From assembly GCF_000485595.1 (NCBI RefSeq), contig NW_014577079.1, positions 252,938 through 281,869 on the forward strand: 28,932 nucleotides of DNA. The letters run 5' to 3'. The translations under genes and the position numbers were made by a program. Source of the DNA: Priapulus caudatus. Taxonomy: Eukaryota > Priapulida > Priapulimorpha > Priapulimorphida > Priapulidae. Under the pieces are notes generated by a model, which was not told where the DNA came from, made no database searches, and was given only the letters and a program-made list of their open reading frames with translations. Shown here in pieces: positions 9,651 through 19,183 of this stretch. Positions within the stretch are counted from its first letter, which is position 1; the number at the start of each line of letters is the position of its first letter.

Positions 9651-12142
9651 TCGCGATCGCAGACCGATGACATTATACGAAGTAAGATATCGTGTCTCGC
9701 CTCGAGCATCTCCGTCAGATTGTTTCCGAAGATATTGTGTCACTTCGGGCGTTTCCGTGAGACATTCGTCCTTCTAGTGTAATTTCCCCTCCTCTCGCAC
9801 GTGATAATACCATAAGCTAATAATACATTATACACTTTAAGGTATTATTACCCTTTGATAAATTGATAATACTCGGTGTAAAAGAGCAATCGATCGTGGA
9901 AAGTTTTTGGATGACAAGAACCGCTCGCGCTTTAAACCAAGTGAAATATAACGCTGTCAAGTGGCCGCAACTAGCAGCGAATTCGCATTCTAGTTACTGC
10001 AATGTCAAGGTGCCTAATTAGCTTTCTGGTATATATTCAAGTGCGTTCGGTTCAACGTGTACCGCCGTTAATTAAAAGGGAAAAAACTACCATTTCTGAT
10101 ATTATTGTGAATCATAAGTATCTTGCCGTGACTCGGATCTGTTGTTGTGCGACGTTTAAAATAATTACGCATGCAGCGTCAACATCAAATTGCTTATTAG
10201 ATAGATACTCGGTCTGTTTCTCCGAACCCATCGTGAAATACGAGCGTTTCTCGCTAGTATTTCTGCGAAGCGTTATTAGTCCGTGAAGAAGCATTCATGC
10301 AGCCTCACGACGACGGGCACTCAAGGATCTGGAGTATTGTAGGCAATGTTAGCGAGAAAAGCGCTCTCAGACTGCTGAGCTTATGTTTACGCTCGCACGA
10401 GCTGAGTAATAAAAGCGGATCGTCGTCAAAACACTATCGCTGGTATTAAAGCGTGGATTATGCAACATTCATGCACCTTTTACGTGCACTCTGCGCGCTA
10501 TCCCACGAGAGTCTGCCAGCTCTCGGCGCATGCGTGGCGCCCGAGACCCGTGCATACAGAGGGGCCGTTTTCAGAAACATCTGAACAATATACACGATAA
10601 CGATTAGTGTCGTTAATGGAAAAGTTTACGACTCGGACTGATATTACGACGAAATATTGCCGGTCTCTCCTCCCCAGGTTTCTGAAATATATATGGGCGG
10701 ACATACAAGTGAAAGGCTGCATGTCTAAAATTTCCTGGAATCGCGGTTATGTCTTATATCATCGTACAGCCATCGCTGCTTTTATCTCGCTGCGCGCCAA
10801 GCCGATGTTAATATAGAAATATGGGGAACACTCTCGAACATAATATGAGCGTACAAGGAAGAGCTGACAAGCACATCGACCGCGCAGGCACGTATGGATT
10901 GTTAGAAGAGGATGTGGAATTTCTCCACACAGGGATCGTGTTCAAAACACGACACTCAGTGTGTGAGCACCACTAAAGCTCTCTCTCGCTCTCGCTCTCG
11001 AATGGCCAGATCGAGTTTCTCGTGGCGCCAGTAGGAGTACCGCATAGTCTCTTCACCTTGCCGACTTTAATGATGAGATCGTAACAGAATACCTGGTGTA
11101 AGTTATCCGGGATAAAGCGGTGTCCGTCTAGCGCATTATGTACGTTGAGCCATTGTTCCTAGACCATGTAGTGACGATACATTCCTTTTAGGTTGTATTA
11201 TCCTGCCTTTAAGCTCATCGCAGTATTGAGTTTTTGTGAACTTGACTATTACTTTTGCGCATTTCGTACGTAAAATGCGTTTTTAAAATAAAATTTCATC
11301 ATTCAAAAAAATCGGTTCATGCACTAACGTGATATTTAGGCGGTCCATCTGCTTATGAAGGATCTATCGCTCATGTGATAAAACCTGAGATCGATCGATC
11401 GATCTCGGATGAGATCGTGAGATTATAATCTCGTCTAGTGTATGATCTACGTCGCATTCGTAGTTAGACATCGCAGAATGATGTACGTAGTTAGATATAT
11501 GCAGGGGCGGTTAGCTGTATATATAGCTTTTATATTAGCATATAGTGTCTATATATAGACGTTCGCTCTGCTGCAGCGTGCGACAGAGTGAAGGGTTTCA
11601 TATAATCTAATCATATAATAGGTGTAACTAGTGTTGAATGGTGCTTCGTTCATAAGCAATCTTCGCTATCGGCGTGCTTTGACGAATATAAGGAAAATAT
11701 CCCTGAGCACTGAATAGTATGTTTTATGTGAAGCCTCCTGATTGCAATTTCGCAGAAGCTGGCGCAGTTTATGACACACGTACACCATATTCAGTGAAAC
11801 AGTTAAAGCGCGTGGCAAATTTCTCTCGGATACTTCTCAAGCCAGCAAACTTAATTGCTTTGCTTTTGCTACTATCGTGGGGGATTGTAATAACTCTGTT
11901 ACAATCATTATATTACTTACGTTAATGTTAACACTATACCGGTTGATCGCCAGTATGGTACCATAATTATGATTATTAGATATATCATAGATTATATGAT
12001 AGCCTGAGATAAGAATGATGATGTGACGATAAGAGGAATAAGAAACAATTAAGTCTCTTAGTCATAGCAAAATAAATCATTTATCAATAGATCTCTCATA
12101 TATATATATATATTTATTTATTTATTTATTACACATCAGCAT
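9651..12142. other. Intronic sequence, copy A; no gene seen
   Basis: No exon, RNA gene or transposon end that I can defend. The visible landmarks are a perfect 20-bp palindrome at 11387-11406 (GAGATC-type, built on GATC repeats), a second palindrome GAGATTATAATCTC just after it, and a TA/TTTA simple repeat at 12097-12130. The copy B counterpart is 20636-23188. Confidence 0.5.
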
Positions 12143-12178
12143 CAGGAGCTAATAATGACAAATCATTATTAGCTCCTG
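12143..12178. mobile_element. 36-bp hairpin mini-element with 8-bp TSD
   Basis: Two perfect 16-base inverted arms (CAGGAGCTAATAATGA and its complement) surround a 4-base CAAA loop. The element is flanked on both sides by the direct repeat ATCAGCAT (12135-12142 and 12179-12186). The 8-bp duplication and CAG...CTG ends resemble hAT-type insertions. The length is far below normal non-autonomous elements. A noisy version is at 23189-23223. Confidence 0.82.
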
Positions 12179-12371
12179 ATCAGCATATAATTAGATCAGG
12201 CTTTTATCTTTTTATAATTATACGAATTGTGGTGAGGGGAATGTGTGTAAGGTTATTCATACGATTGTAGCACGAACGTATGTAGACTGGAGCATATTCA
12301 GTGTGCACATAGATTAATTGCCGCCGCAAGGAAGAAGAAACGAAGGTCAAATACCTGTTCCCATCTTGCAG

Positions 12372-12558
12372 ACTCACTCTGGTCGAGAGCATCCCGGAAA
12401 ACATGACGTTCGACTCACGGCACAGGTCGCACGTGTCCGTCTTCGAGGGCTGGATGACCTTACTTGACCTTGCAGAGGAGAGCATAGATATAGCCTCTTC
12501 CTACTGGACGCTCAGAGGGTCTGATGTTCCACAGGTGAAGGATCCCTCATCGTGGCAG
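12372..12558 (+). CDS. PLD3/4-like exon 2 (intact copy)
   Basis: This coding exon encodes residues 82-144 of the reconstructed PLD3/PLD4-type protein. It is preceded by the acceptor TCTTGCAG and followed by the donor GTAGGC. The exon enters in phase 2 (finishing the split valine from exon 1) and ends in phase 0, so it joins exons 1 and 3 without a shift. The protein contains LVESIPENMTF and IDIASSYWTL, which match the conserved 'LVESIPEGL...LDIASFYWTL' start of the luminal domain in PLD3/PLD4. Before it, the joined exon 1 end gives CSDACV, like the family's paired-cysteine stem. NMT is a possible N-glycosylation site, consistent with a luminal location. The intact exon lies upstream of the only intact exon 1 in this assembly, an order that cannot be spliced normally. 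Confidence 0.9.
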
Positions 12559-12630
12559 GTAGGCAGACGAACAGTCTGTGTTCTGATTATAGATAACATG
12601 GAACATGGAACATAGAAGATGGGATACTAT

Positions 12631-12690
12631 AAGGAGTGTATAATGTAGACTATATTATATAATTAATATAGTCTATTTTATACACTCCTG
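12631..12690. mobile_element. 60-bp hairpin mini-element, TSD ATACTAT
   Basis: Arms of about 27 bases pair with three mismatches: left AAGGAGTGTATAATGTAGAC, with the right complement beginning CAGGAGTGTATAAAATAGAC. The flanks are ATACTAT at 12624-12630 and 12691-12697. The first base is A where the family has C. It lies 72 bp after PLD exon 2. The copy B counterpart is 23782-23839. Confidence 0.78.
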
Positions 12691-12779
12691 ATACTATGAT
12701 GTCGCCAAACGTTGTAATAAAAAGCACTGGCCACGTGTCACGTAAGAGCACGGCATTGGAACAGACGTGTACGTTCTTT

Positions 12780-12952
12780 TATATACAGGTGTCCGTACTG
12801 GAGGGGTAGATTCACGGCATAACTGCTACTCTATAGGAACAAGGTAAAGATGTCCTTTATATACAGGTGTCCGTACTGGAGGGGTAGATTCACGGCATAA
12901 CTGCTACTCTATAGGGACAAGGTAAAGATGTCCTTTATATACAGGTGTCCGT
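12780..12952. repeat. 78-bp tandem array inside a Tigger-like remnant
   Basis: Two full units (12780-12857 and 12858-12935) and a 17-bp partial start with TATATACAGGTGTCCGT. The units differ by one base (GGAAC against GGGAC). The array is absent from copy B, where the same flanks meet after a short stretch near 23935-23960. It probably belongs to the subterminal part of the element ending at 13061. Confidence 0.85.
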
Positions 12953-13061
12953 TCTACAGAGTTGCTTGCACTGTATTACTGTCACTCATGGGAAATGGCA
13001 AAAGGTCATTTATAGAAAGCTCTCCGTTGTATGGAGGTGACCGCTAATAGAGGTTTGACTG
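12780..13061 (+). mobile_element. Truncated pogo/Tigger-like transposon end
   Basis: The right end reads GCTAATAGAGGTTTGACTG followed by TA. From memory this is the terminal inverted repeat style of pogo/Tigger-type Tc1-mariner elements (CAGTCAAACCTCTATTAGC...), which insert at TA. Inward lie GGAGGTGACC and GGTGTCCG words typical of such ends. I see no matching left terminus and no transposase, so this is a fragment or a short non-autonomous copy. A noisy version ends near 24070 in copy B. Confidence 0.65.
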
Positions 13062-13063
13062 TA

Positions 13064-14040
13064 GTATGACAGGCTCTTTGTAAAACGTTTTAATATTATG
13101 ATATGTAAGCTGTAATGTGTGCAAGTTGACGTTTTTGCAATCAGCATTTCTAATGTCTTGATAATGATGTGAGAAACAGTTTGGCTATAAACGTTCACTT
13201 ATACTTGTAGACTGTGTGAATGATACACGTTATTTTTTAGAGAGTAATGGTGTTATTTATTTAGAATTTAATTCTTGAAAGCAAATAAAATGTAATGCAC
13301 ATTTAAACGATTTCCTCGTCGTCTATTTGGGGAAATTTGGATTGGCTACTTTATTATGAATACGAATGTTTCCAATTCGGCAATTTTTTTATTTCATAAT
13401 ACTTAAAAATATTTAAGAGATATACATGCTTATGCGTACACATATATACATATAATTACGAGTATATGATGTTATCCTAGTACACTAATGCCATCGAGAT
13501 TCATGTCTAATCTCACGCGATCCTTCGCTGATGCTACTTCTAGATAAATCCTTGTAGTTAACCCCTTGAGCTTGCATGGATCTATACCAATTATATAATT
13601 ACATGGAATTGAAGCTGGGTACGTGGTTGCCAGAGAAGGCCTCTTCAGGAATAAGCCTATACGATATGTTTGCTGCTTTAGATGTTATCCGTCTTCTCTA
13701 CTGATTTATCGCTCGCAATGTTCGGAAGTGCACCCGAGAGGCCACATGTTCAGTATATGCAGCTAGATAGAAACATTCGCTAATGTTGTCTAATGTACGA
13801 GAAAGCCCTGTATTCCCAATTGCACGCTGAGATCGATACTAACCTTATTGAAAGCACATCGTATGTAAATTTGCATGCGCGTGTGGGGGCGATCGCGTGT
13901 TGTAATTAATTGTTGAGTGCCAGTATCCCCTTGCGACACTCTGCCTAATGCAAATGGACCTACCCAAGTCCATGTCTCCTGCACGTTTGTGACTCCAACT
14001 ATTCGGCATGGGAATTCTATCTATCCGTGCGTGGTTCCGT
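13064..14040. other. PLD intron 2, copy A; no gene seen
   Basis: AT-rich intronic sequence with no recognisable exon or element. It aligns with about 24073-25080. Confidence 0.5.
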
Positions 14041-14044
14041 GGTT

Positions 14045-14148
14045 GTGTGCGTGTATGTGTGTGTGTGTGCGTGTGTGTGTGTGTGTGCGTGCGTGCGTGC
14101 GTGTGTGTGCGTGCGTGCGTGCGTGCGTAAGTGCGTGCGTGCGTGTGT
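14045..14148. repeat. (GT)n/(GTGC)n microsatellite, copy A
   Basis: Clean GTGTGT then GCGTGCGT units. The copy B counterpart (25080-25205) is heavily interrupted. Confidence 0.92.
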
Positions 14149-14977
14149 GATTAATATCAAACGTTATTCGGTAAAACTGTGCTTACTATTCCCGTTATTG
14201 CATTACGTGGAAGGAGACTCTCGTACTTGCGTTGTTAGGGCAGCCAACATTCGTTAAGGCAGTCGTGGAGAGACCACCGATTTCACGTACCGTGGTCAAA
14301 ACAACTCTACGCGTTCCTTGAAGCGCTATGCACAATTGAACTACTCTGCTACTCTTACTAAAATACTACACCGAAAGTTTGTTGCAACGTGAAAGGGCGT
14401 TTCTTTTAAATTAGAGATGGGGAACGGAGGGAGGGGCAGAGTCTGGATTTCGATGATTTCAGGGTTCGTTTTGGTTGCTCATCGGAAAAAAATTAATTCT
14501 TTAGTTACATTTCCATTCGTTTTTCTTGGTCCCTGACAAAGGTGTTGTATATATTTCCTTGGTGCTTTCTTCTTTCTAGGGGAGGTAAATAGAACTCTCA
14601 ACAGAAAGAATTAGTGGCAGAGCAGTGATTATACCTAGAGTGTACAACGGAAAAACGGGAAAATAGTGCTATTTCACAACATGATTATTCTACTTTGCCT
14701 GCGAGTCTAGAATAATTTAAAACAAAACCAAGCGCTTGTCAATACGATACTCCTAGGCTGAGATATTGGCTCGTAAACTTCCCCTCCCACAGGCCTCACG
14801 GCGCCTCGCATACACAATATTATTAGCTCTTGATTATATACTAACTGGCCAGCATGTTGTTATTTATACAATAATTTATAATATTATAGCAAAGGTGTGG
14901 TTTATTCATCACCAGTGCCATTTCGCGAGTTAATCACAAGCTAGTGCGATTGAGTGAATATCTCCTGAAATCAAGAG
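14149..14977. other. PLD intron 2, copy A, distal part
   Basis: No gene. A solitary end of the hairpin family (TTATTAGCTCTTG at 14820-14832) has no matching left end nearby. Confidence 0.45.
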
Positions 14978-15074
14978 ACCTAATGCAGCGCTTCTCAACC
15001 GGTGGGCCGCGGCCCACTGGTGGGCCGCGAAGCTCTCTCTGGTGGGCCGCGAACTCGGCCAGAAAAAAAATTAA
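14978..15074 (+). mobile_element. hAT-like transposon, 5' fragment with TSD
   Basis: The target site duplication ACCTAATG (14978-14985) precedes the terminal repeat CAGCGCTTCTCAACC (14986-15000). Three subterminal copies of GGTGGGCCGC follow at 15001, 15019 and 15041. The element stops at TTAAA (15071-15075), where the second duplication unit begins. The matching 3' end and the same 8-bp TSD are at 26637-26659. An 8-bp TSD and CAG...CTG ends with subterminal repeats are hAT hallmarks. Confidence 0.85.
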
Positions 15075-15129
15075 ATACGTTGAACACATTAAACACATTG
15101 AACACATTGAACACATTGAACACGTTGTT
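15071..15129. repeat. 9-bp minisatellite (AACACATTG)n, copy B
   Basis: Cleaner version of 4009-4062, with about four to five units. It starts directly at the duplication junction and ends 28 bp before PLD exon 1. Confidence 0.85.
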
Positions 15130-15156
15130 AACGCCTGTGCTTTGACCGTGTTGCAG

Positions 15157-15425
15157 GTGAGGCCCCGCGACTCGGCCATCATGAACGCGTTCGAATTGGA
15201 GGTGCTGGACAACAAGATGCGAGCGACGAACGCGCTGCAGAAGCGCTCGCCGCTGCAGCGCTGCTGTCGGCCGTCGTGCGTGCCCATCTGCATCATCATC
15301 ATCATGATCGGCCTCGTCGTCGTCTTTCCGCTCATCTCCGAGCTGGAAGCGGCGCGCGTGAGAGAGGCCGACGCCGAAGCACTGCTGGCGCTGTCGCAGC
15401 AGCACCGCTGCTCGGACGCCTGCGT
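15157..15425 (+). CDS. PLD3/4-like exon 1: membrane anchor (intact copy)
   Basis: First coding exon of a PLD3/PLD4-type protein. The acceptor is GTGTTGCAG and the donor GTGAGT. The likely start ATG is at 15181, after a 24-base leader that is also open in frame, so an upstream start cannot be excluded. It encodes 81 residues plus two bases: a basic cytosolic head (residues 1-32, with KMRATNALQKR), and a single hydrophobic helix (about 34-53, CVPICIIIIMIGLVVVFPLI). A charged stem and a CSDAC pair follow. This type II layout and the C-x-D-x-C motif just before LVESIPE are family features. The CAG/GTGAG sequence at the 5' edge could alternatively be read as a donor, so the exon's 5' boundary is less certain than its 3' boundary. 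Exon 2 directly downstream in this copy (23419-23617) is broken. Confidence 0.82.
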
Positions 15426-15706
15426 GTGAGTCATCGTCATCGTCGTCGTCAGTATCATCGTCATCGTCGTCGTCAGTATCATCGTCAGTGCCAAGGCCAT
15501 CGCCACCGTCATCGTCGTTCCTTTCATATTAGTTATGTAGTTATAATGTTAGTCGTTGCCCTTAGTCATTGTCATCGTCATGGTCATTGTCAGTGTCAAT
15601 GCCATCGCCACCGTCATCGTCGTTTCCTTAATATTAGTTATGTAGTAATAATGTTAGTCGTTGCCCTTAGTCACCTTGTGTAGGTTTTGTAGTTCTTACT
15701 CTGTGC

Positions 15707-15741
<35 letters not shown>

Positions 15742-16587
15742 TGTGTGTGTGTGTGCGCGCGTGTGTCTGTCGTTACCTAATGTAGGTTGGTCGTTTTCAT
15801 TGCGTTGTGTGTTTTACTCACGGTCGTGCTCTTCAGTGGCGCCCGCAGATAGAAGCACTGGAAGCACAGTGCTTCTAGTAAATTTTGGGTTAAACAATTT
15901 TGTTCCTACATTTTGTTCTTAAATCTCTCGCAAGACTCACCAGATTGCATCTCCAGACGTCTACCATTCAAAAAAGTTCAGGGGGGCATGCCCCCAGACC
16001 CCCCTAGCATGCAGCGCGCCTAGGGCGCTTGCTTTTTATTATCACTGAGGATTTTATCCTTCTGTGCTTCTACTTTCTTAAGACCTGTGGGCGCCAGTGG
16101 CTGCTCTTGTCATGTAACCTTGTTACTTTGTGGATGTTAGTCATTGGCCGTGTGTTGTGTTTGGTCAGCAAGATGTCAGCCATAGTAATAACCAGGTGCT
16201 CTTTGCTTTCGGTTCGTTGCCAAAAGCTCATAAACTACAGCTTGTGTTTATGTTAAAGTTGTTTATTATTGTTACAGCGTGTGTATACGTTGCGCTTTTT
16301 GTGTGATGTAGTTAATAGGTCGCTATTGCGTAGTGTGATGTAATCGTGTCTGTAGTTAGCTAAGCCTATGTGATAAGCTAAAGAATTTTGTGTGTTGCTC
16401 GTAAAATTATGCATGCGTTCACTGTCGCCATCATTACCTGCTACATATTAGTCACGTTCGTTAAGCTGTGCATTTTATTAGTGCCACCGCACTTTGTGTA
16501 CACTCAAATGTATACAACTGTATATAAGTAGTAGAAACAGTAGAGAGTACATAAAACTTGTTTGTGCTCTTGATATTATAATGATAT
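15426..16587. other. PLD intron 1, copy B, 5' part
   Basis: Contains a GTCATC-rich tract (15432-15490) and a tandem duplication of about 103 bp (GCCATCGCCACCGTCATCG at about 15497 and 15600, each followed by TAATGTTAGTCGTTGCCC). It also holds a (GTGC)n/(GT)n array (15706-15757) and a perfect hairpin with arms AGAAGCACTG/CAGTGCTTCT (15851-15876). A GGGGGCATGCCCCC hairpin lies near 15982-15997, with a GCGCGCCTAGGGCGC palindrome near 16014-16028. No additional exon is seen. Confidence 0.6.
15497..15672. repeat. Tandem duplication of about 103 bp in intron 1
   Basis: Two adjacent units each run from GCCATCGCCACCGTCATCG to TTGCCCTTAGTCA, with a few differences (TTCCTTTCATATTAG against TTTCCTTAATATTAG). 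In copy A the second unit is rearranged and degraded. Confidence 0.75.
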
Positions 16588-16672
16588 AAAGAGCTAATAA
16601 TACATGTAGTATGTACAATATATACAATGTATTGTGTTATGTAATAATACATACATGTATTATTAGCTCTTG
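16588..16672. mobile_element. 85-bp hairpin mini-element, CAAGAGC type
   Basis: Arms AAGAGCTAATAATACATG and CATGTATTATTAGCTCTT pair almost perfectly around a core containing ACAATATATACAATGTATTG. The right end is followed by ATATTAT. The left flank, ATGATAT, is not an exact duplicate. The first base is A instead of C in this copy, whereas copy A has C. Confidence 0.7.
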
Positions 16673-16680
16673 ATATTATT

Positions 16681-17493
16681 AAGAAGGAGAGCGTACATCG
16701 GTGAAATGCTGAAACCATGTTGCAGTATTAGTCTAATTAATATACTTTCCCCGTGTTATTTTGACGATTCTTTGCAGTATTATTGATCAGCTGTCCTACC
16801 TTGTTAATATAAAACAAACCGCATGTCCCTACGATGCCTCTACGCTGAGATAATTAGCGGTGAAAATCTGGTATTTTCGCCGAAAACCGACTCCAGATCA
16901 GTCAGTACTGCGACTGTCTCTCGTTTTGTGCACTGTATGTTGCTTCCGGTCGCCGCTGTGTAGCGGTGAGTCGATGCGTTATTGCTACAGCGTTACTACA
17001 TCCAGCCAAGAGTAGATAATAGATAATAGGGAATTATCTACTCCTGATCCAGCGTAAGGGGCGGGTCATCACCATGGCGATAAATAACAAGACGTTTTTG
17101 TGGAGTAATGGCTGCGTCAATGACTGGAAATGCGAGAAAAGATACTAGAAGGAAATTAAATTTCATTGTCAATGAATGACGGAAACACGCGAAGTTTCCC
17201 GAAGCTATCGCCAGAACGAGAGACAGTCGCAGTACTGACTGATCTGGAGTCGGTTTTCGGCGAATATACCAGATTTTCACCGCTCATTATCTCAGCGTAG
17301 GGGCATCGTAAGGACAAGCGGTTTGTTTTATATTAGCAAGGTAGGACTGCTGATCAATAATACTGGTCAAAGAATTCAAATTCAATTCATGTGACTGATC
17401 AAAGAATCGTCAAAATAAAACGGGGAAAGTTTATTAATTCGACTAATACTGCAACATGGTTTCAGCATTTCACCGTTGTACGCTCTCCTTCTT
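16681..17493. mobile_element. Long inverted-repeat (fold-back) element
   Basis: An 813-bp structure with arms of about 255 and 280 bp (16681 to about 16936 and about 17212-17493). Starting from AAGAAGGAGAGCGTAC, the left arm matches the reverse complement of the right arm through CCGTGAAATGCTGAAACC-like, TTTGACGATTCTTTG and GGTGAAAATCTGG blocks. It continues to CAGTCGCAGTACTGAC near the middle, with one insertion of about 34 bp in the right arm. The 275-bp spacer carries a short + frame starting at 17073 (MAINNKTFLWSN), which faintly resembles the start of MADF-type domains. This is too weak to use. The outermost right end (TATACGCTCTTG, 17495-17506) has the same terminal motif as the small hairpin elements. 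Confidence 0.8.
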
Positions 17494-17617
17494 TATACGC
17501 TCTTGATATTCAGTATATGTGTCGCGATCAGGTTGTGTATATACTATATACGCAATTTACCGAGGCGTTCGCAATGCGCGAGATACCTTTATCGTTTAAC
17601 GTGCTGTATATATATAT

Positions 17618-17736
17618 CAGGAGCGTATAATGACAAATTTGTCATTATGACATTTTCAATTGTCATTATTGACATTTTCAATTGTCATTGTCATTATGAC
17701 ATTGTCAATAATGACATTTGTCATTATACGCTCCTG
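17618..17736. mobile_element. 119-bp hairpin element with internal TGACA repeats
   Basis: The outer 21 bases are exact inverted repeats (CAGGAGCGTATAATGACAAA plus T). The interior is a series of GACATTTTCAATTGTCATTA-like words on both strands, so almost the whole element can fold. It sits in an AT dinucleotide run, so its flanking ATATATAT repeats do not prove a target duplication. Confidence 0.8.
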
Positions 17737-17985
17737 ATATATATATATATTATATGTATAATTATATGCACGCGTGGCCGTCATACGCCTTCGAGTGCGG
17801 CTGTGTGTTCATAAATGCACCGGTGGTGTTTTCTGGGATCGTCAACAAAACGCCGTCGAGTAGCAGCAGTATAGAGCAGCAGCGGAAGCCTCCAGCGCGC
17901 CGTCCTGCATCATATGACATTGTGATCTCTGGAGTGTCGCGAGTTCTTTTTAATCGCTGCGGTCATGACGCGCGCAGCCGATAAG

Positions 17986-18341
17986 AGAGAAAGAGGCGGG
18001 CTGGAACCGAGAGGGGGAGAAAGAGAGAGCGAGAGAGGGGGGAGGGGTGAGAAAGAGAGAGGCAGACGAGAGAGGGGAGGGGGGAAAGAAGAGAGCGAGA
18101 TGACGAGAGGGGGCGCGCCAGTGGCGCGTGAGTGCGAGGGATGTAGACCCGCAAGCAGCAAGAAGAGCATATCGACTGCGGGAGGAGAGCGAGGATAGAG
18201 AGAAGTGAGAGAGAGAGAGGAGAGAGGAGAGAGAGAGAGAGAGAGAGACGAGCAGTGAAGGAGAGAGAGAGAGGAGAGAGAGAGAGGAGAGAGAGAAAGA
18301 AAGAGCGAGAGAGATGAGAGGGGCGAGACCAGAGAGCGAGA
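17986..18341. repeat. (GA)n polypurine tract, copy B
   Basis: Identical in length and interruptions to 6990-7345. Confidence 0.9.
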
Positions 18342-19183
18342 GAGAGCGCGGCAAACGAGTTAGTGAGACAGGGACGAGAGCGCGCTAGCGAAGCTTCTCA
18401 AAAAGCCGTTTAAAGCATTTTAGCGGGATCCGCGATGTTTTTAGCGACTGCTGCGCTGATGAATGAGTACGAGTGAGAGGTTAGCCGCTGATGCAAACGT
18501 ATACAGACTCAGGAGTCGGATCCAATATAGGACTATTGTAAGTCCTGAGTACGTCCTACAGGTGGACTAGCCGACGTTCGGCGACAACTGACTGCAAGCA
18601 ATGTAGTTATGTGAAAAGGCGCAGGTCGAAAGTGCGAGCGAAAAACACGATGTCAAAAAAAAATGGGGCGCAAAACAGTACGCAAATGCGCGGTTGATCG
18701 CTTGGTAGGTTTAACTTTTTTTTTTACATCGCGGGCATAGGATCGCGCTTTTCGCATATGGAGAAATCGCCGCTTGGATTGCTAGCCACCATACTGAGCA
18801 CTCCCTATAATTCAGCTTCCTATACGGTAAAATGGACCATGTCAAGGAAATCAATCGAAGGATGGAGGATTTATAATCGGAACTGTGGGAACTTGCGTGG
18901 CAATGTGCACGACGCCGCATTGCGGATTGATGTCAAACAGTATCGCTGCCCGCGGATATAAGTAATGGGCTCAGGACGTGCTGCAGACATTAATCTAACA
19001 GTAAGTCTACTGACTGACAGTTCGAGGCTAAATGTATTTAGCGATGGAGATGTTCTGAACAAGATGTCGGTCTAGCTGCGTTTACGTCGCGGAGCAAATC
19101 GAAGGAAAAATACTAGTGTCGGCCACTTAGCAGAGAACATTTGCAACTTGCCAGTGACGTCCGCGGCAACCGCGCACGTCCTC

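Larger units (their letters stand above)
4009..15070. repeat. Tandem duplication unit, copy A
   Basis: This unit corresponds segment by segment to 15071-26181. Shared landmarks in the same order are the 9-bp minisatellite, PLD exon 1, an inverted repeat, GA and CA arrays, a GT array, PLD exon 2, hairpin elements, a second GT array and the 5' end of a hAT-like element. Offsets drift from 11062 at the left edge to 10996 in the middle and about 11050 at exon 2. Copy A reads as intact in its second half (exon 2 open) and indel-riddled in its first half (exon 1 broken). Confidence 0.93.

Noticed and set aside
15706-15757. GTGC array as a promoter or regulatory element of the PLD gene
   Set aside because: It lies downstream of exon 1 inside the intron and is an ordinary microsatellite. 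I found no TATA box, initiator or conserved site that I could defend for this gene.
17038-17280. 80-codon minus-strand frame with a hydrophobic stretch
   Set aside because: It lies in the spacer and right arm of a fold-back element and is absent from the other copy. The opposite strand's faint MADF-like start (17073) is also too short and unsupported.
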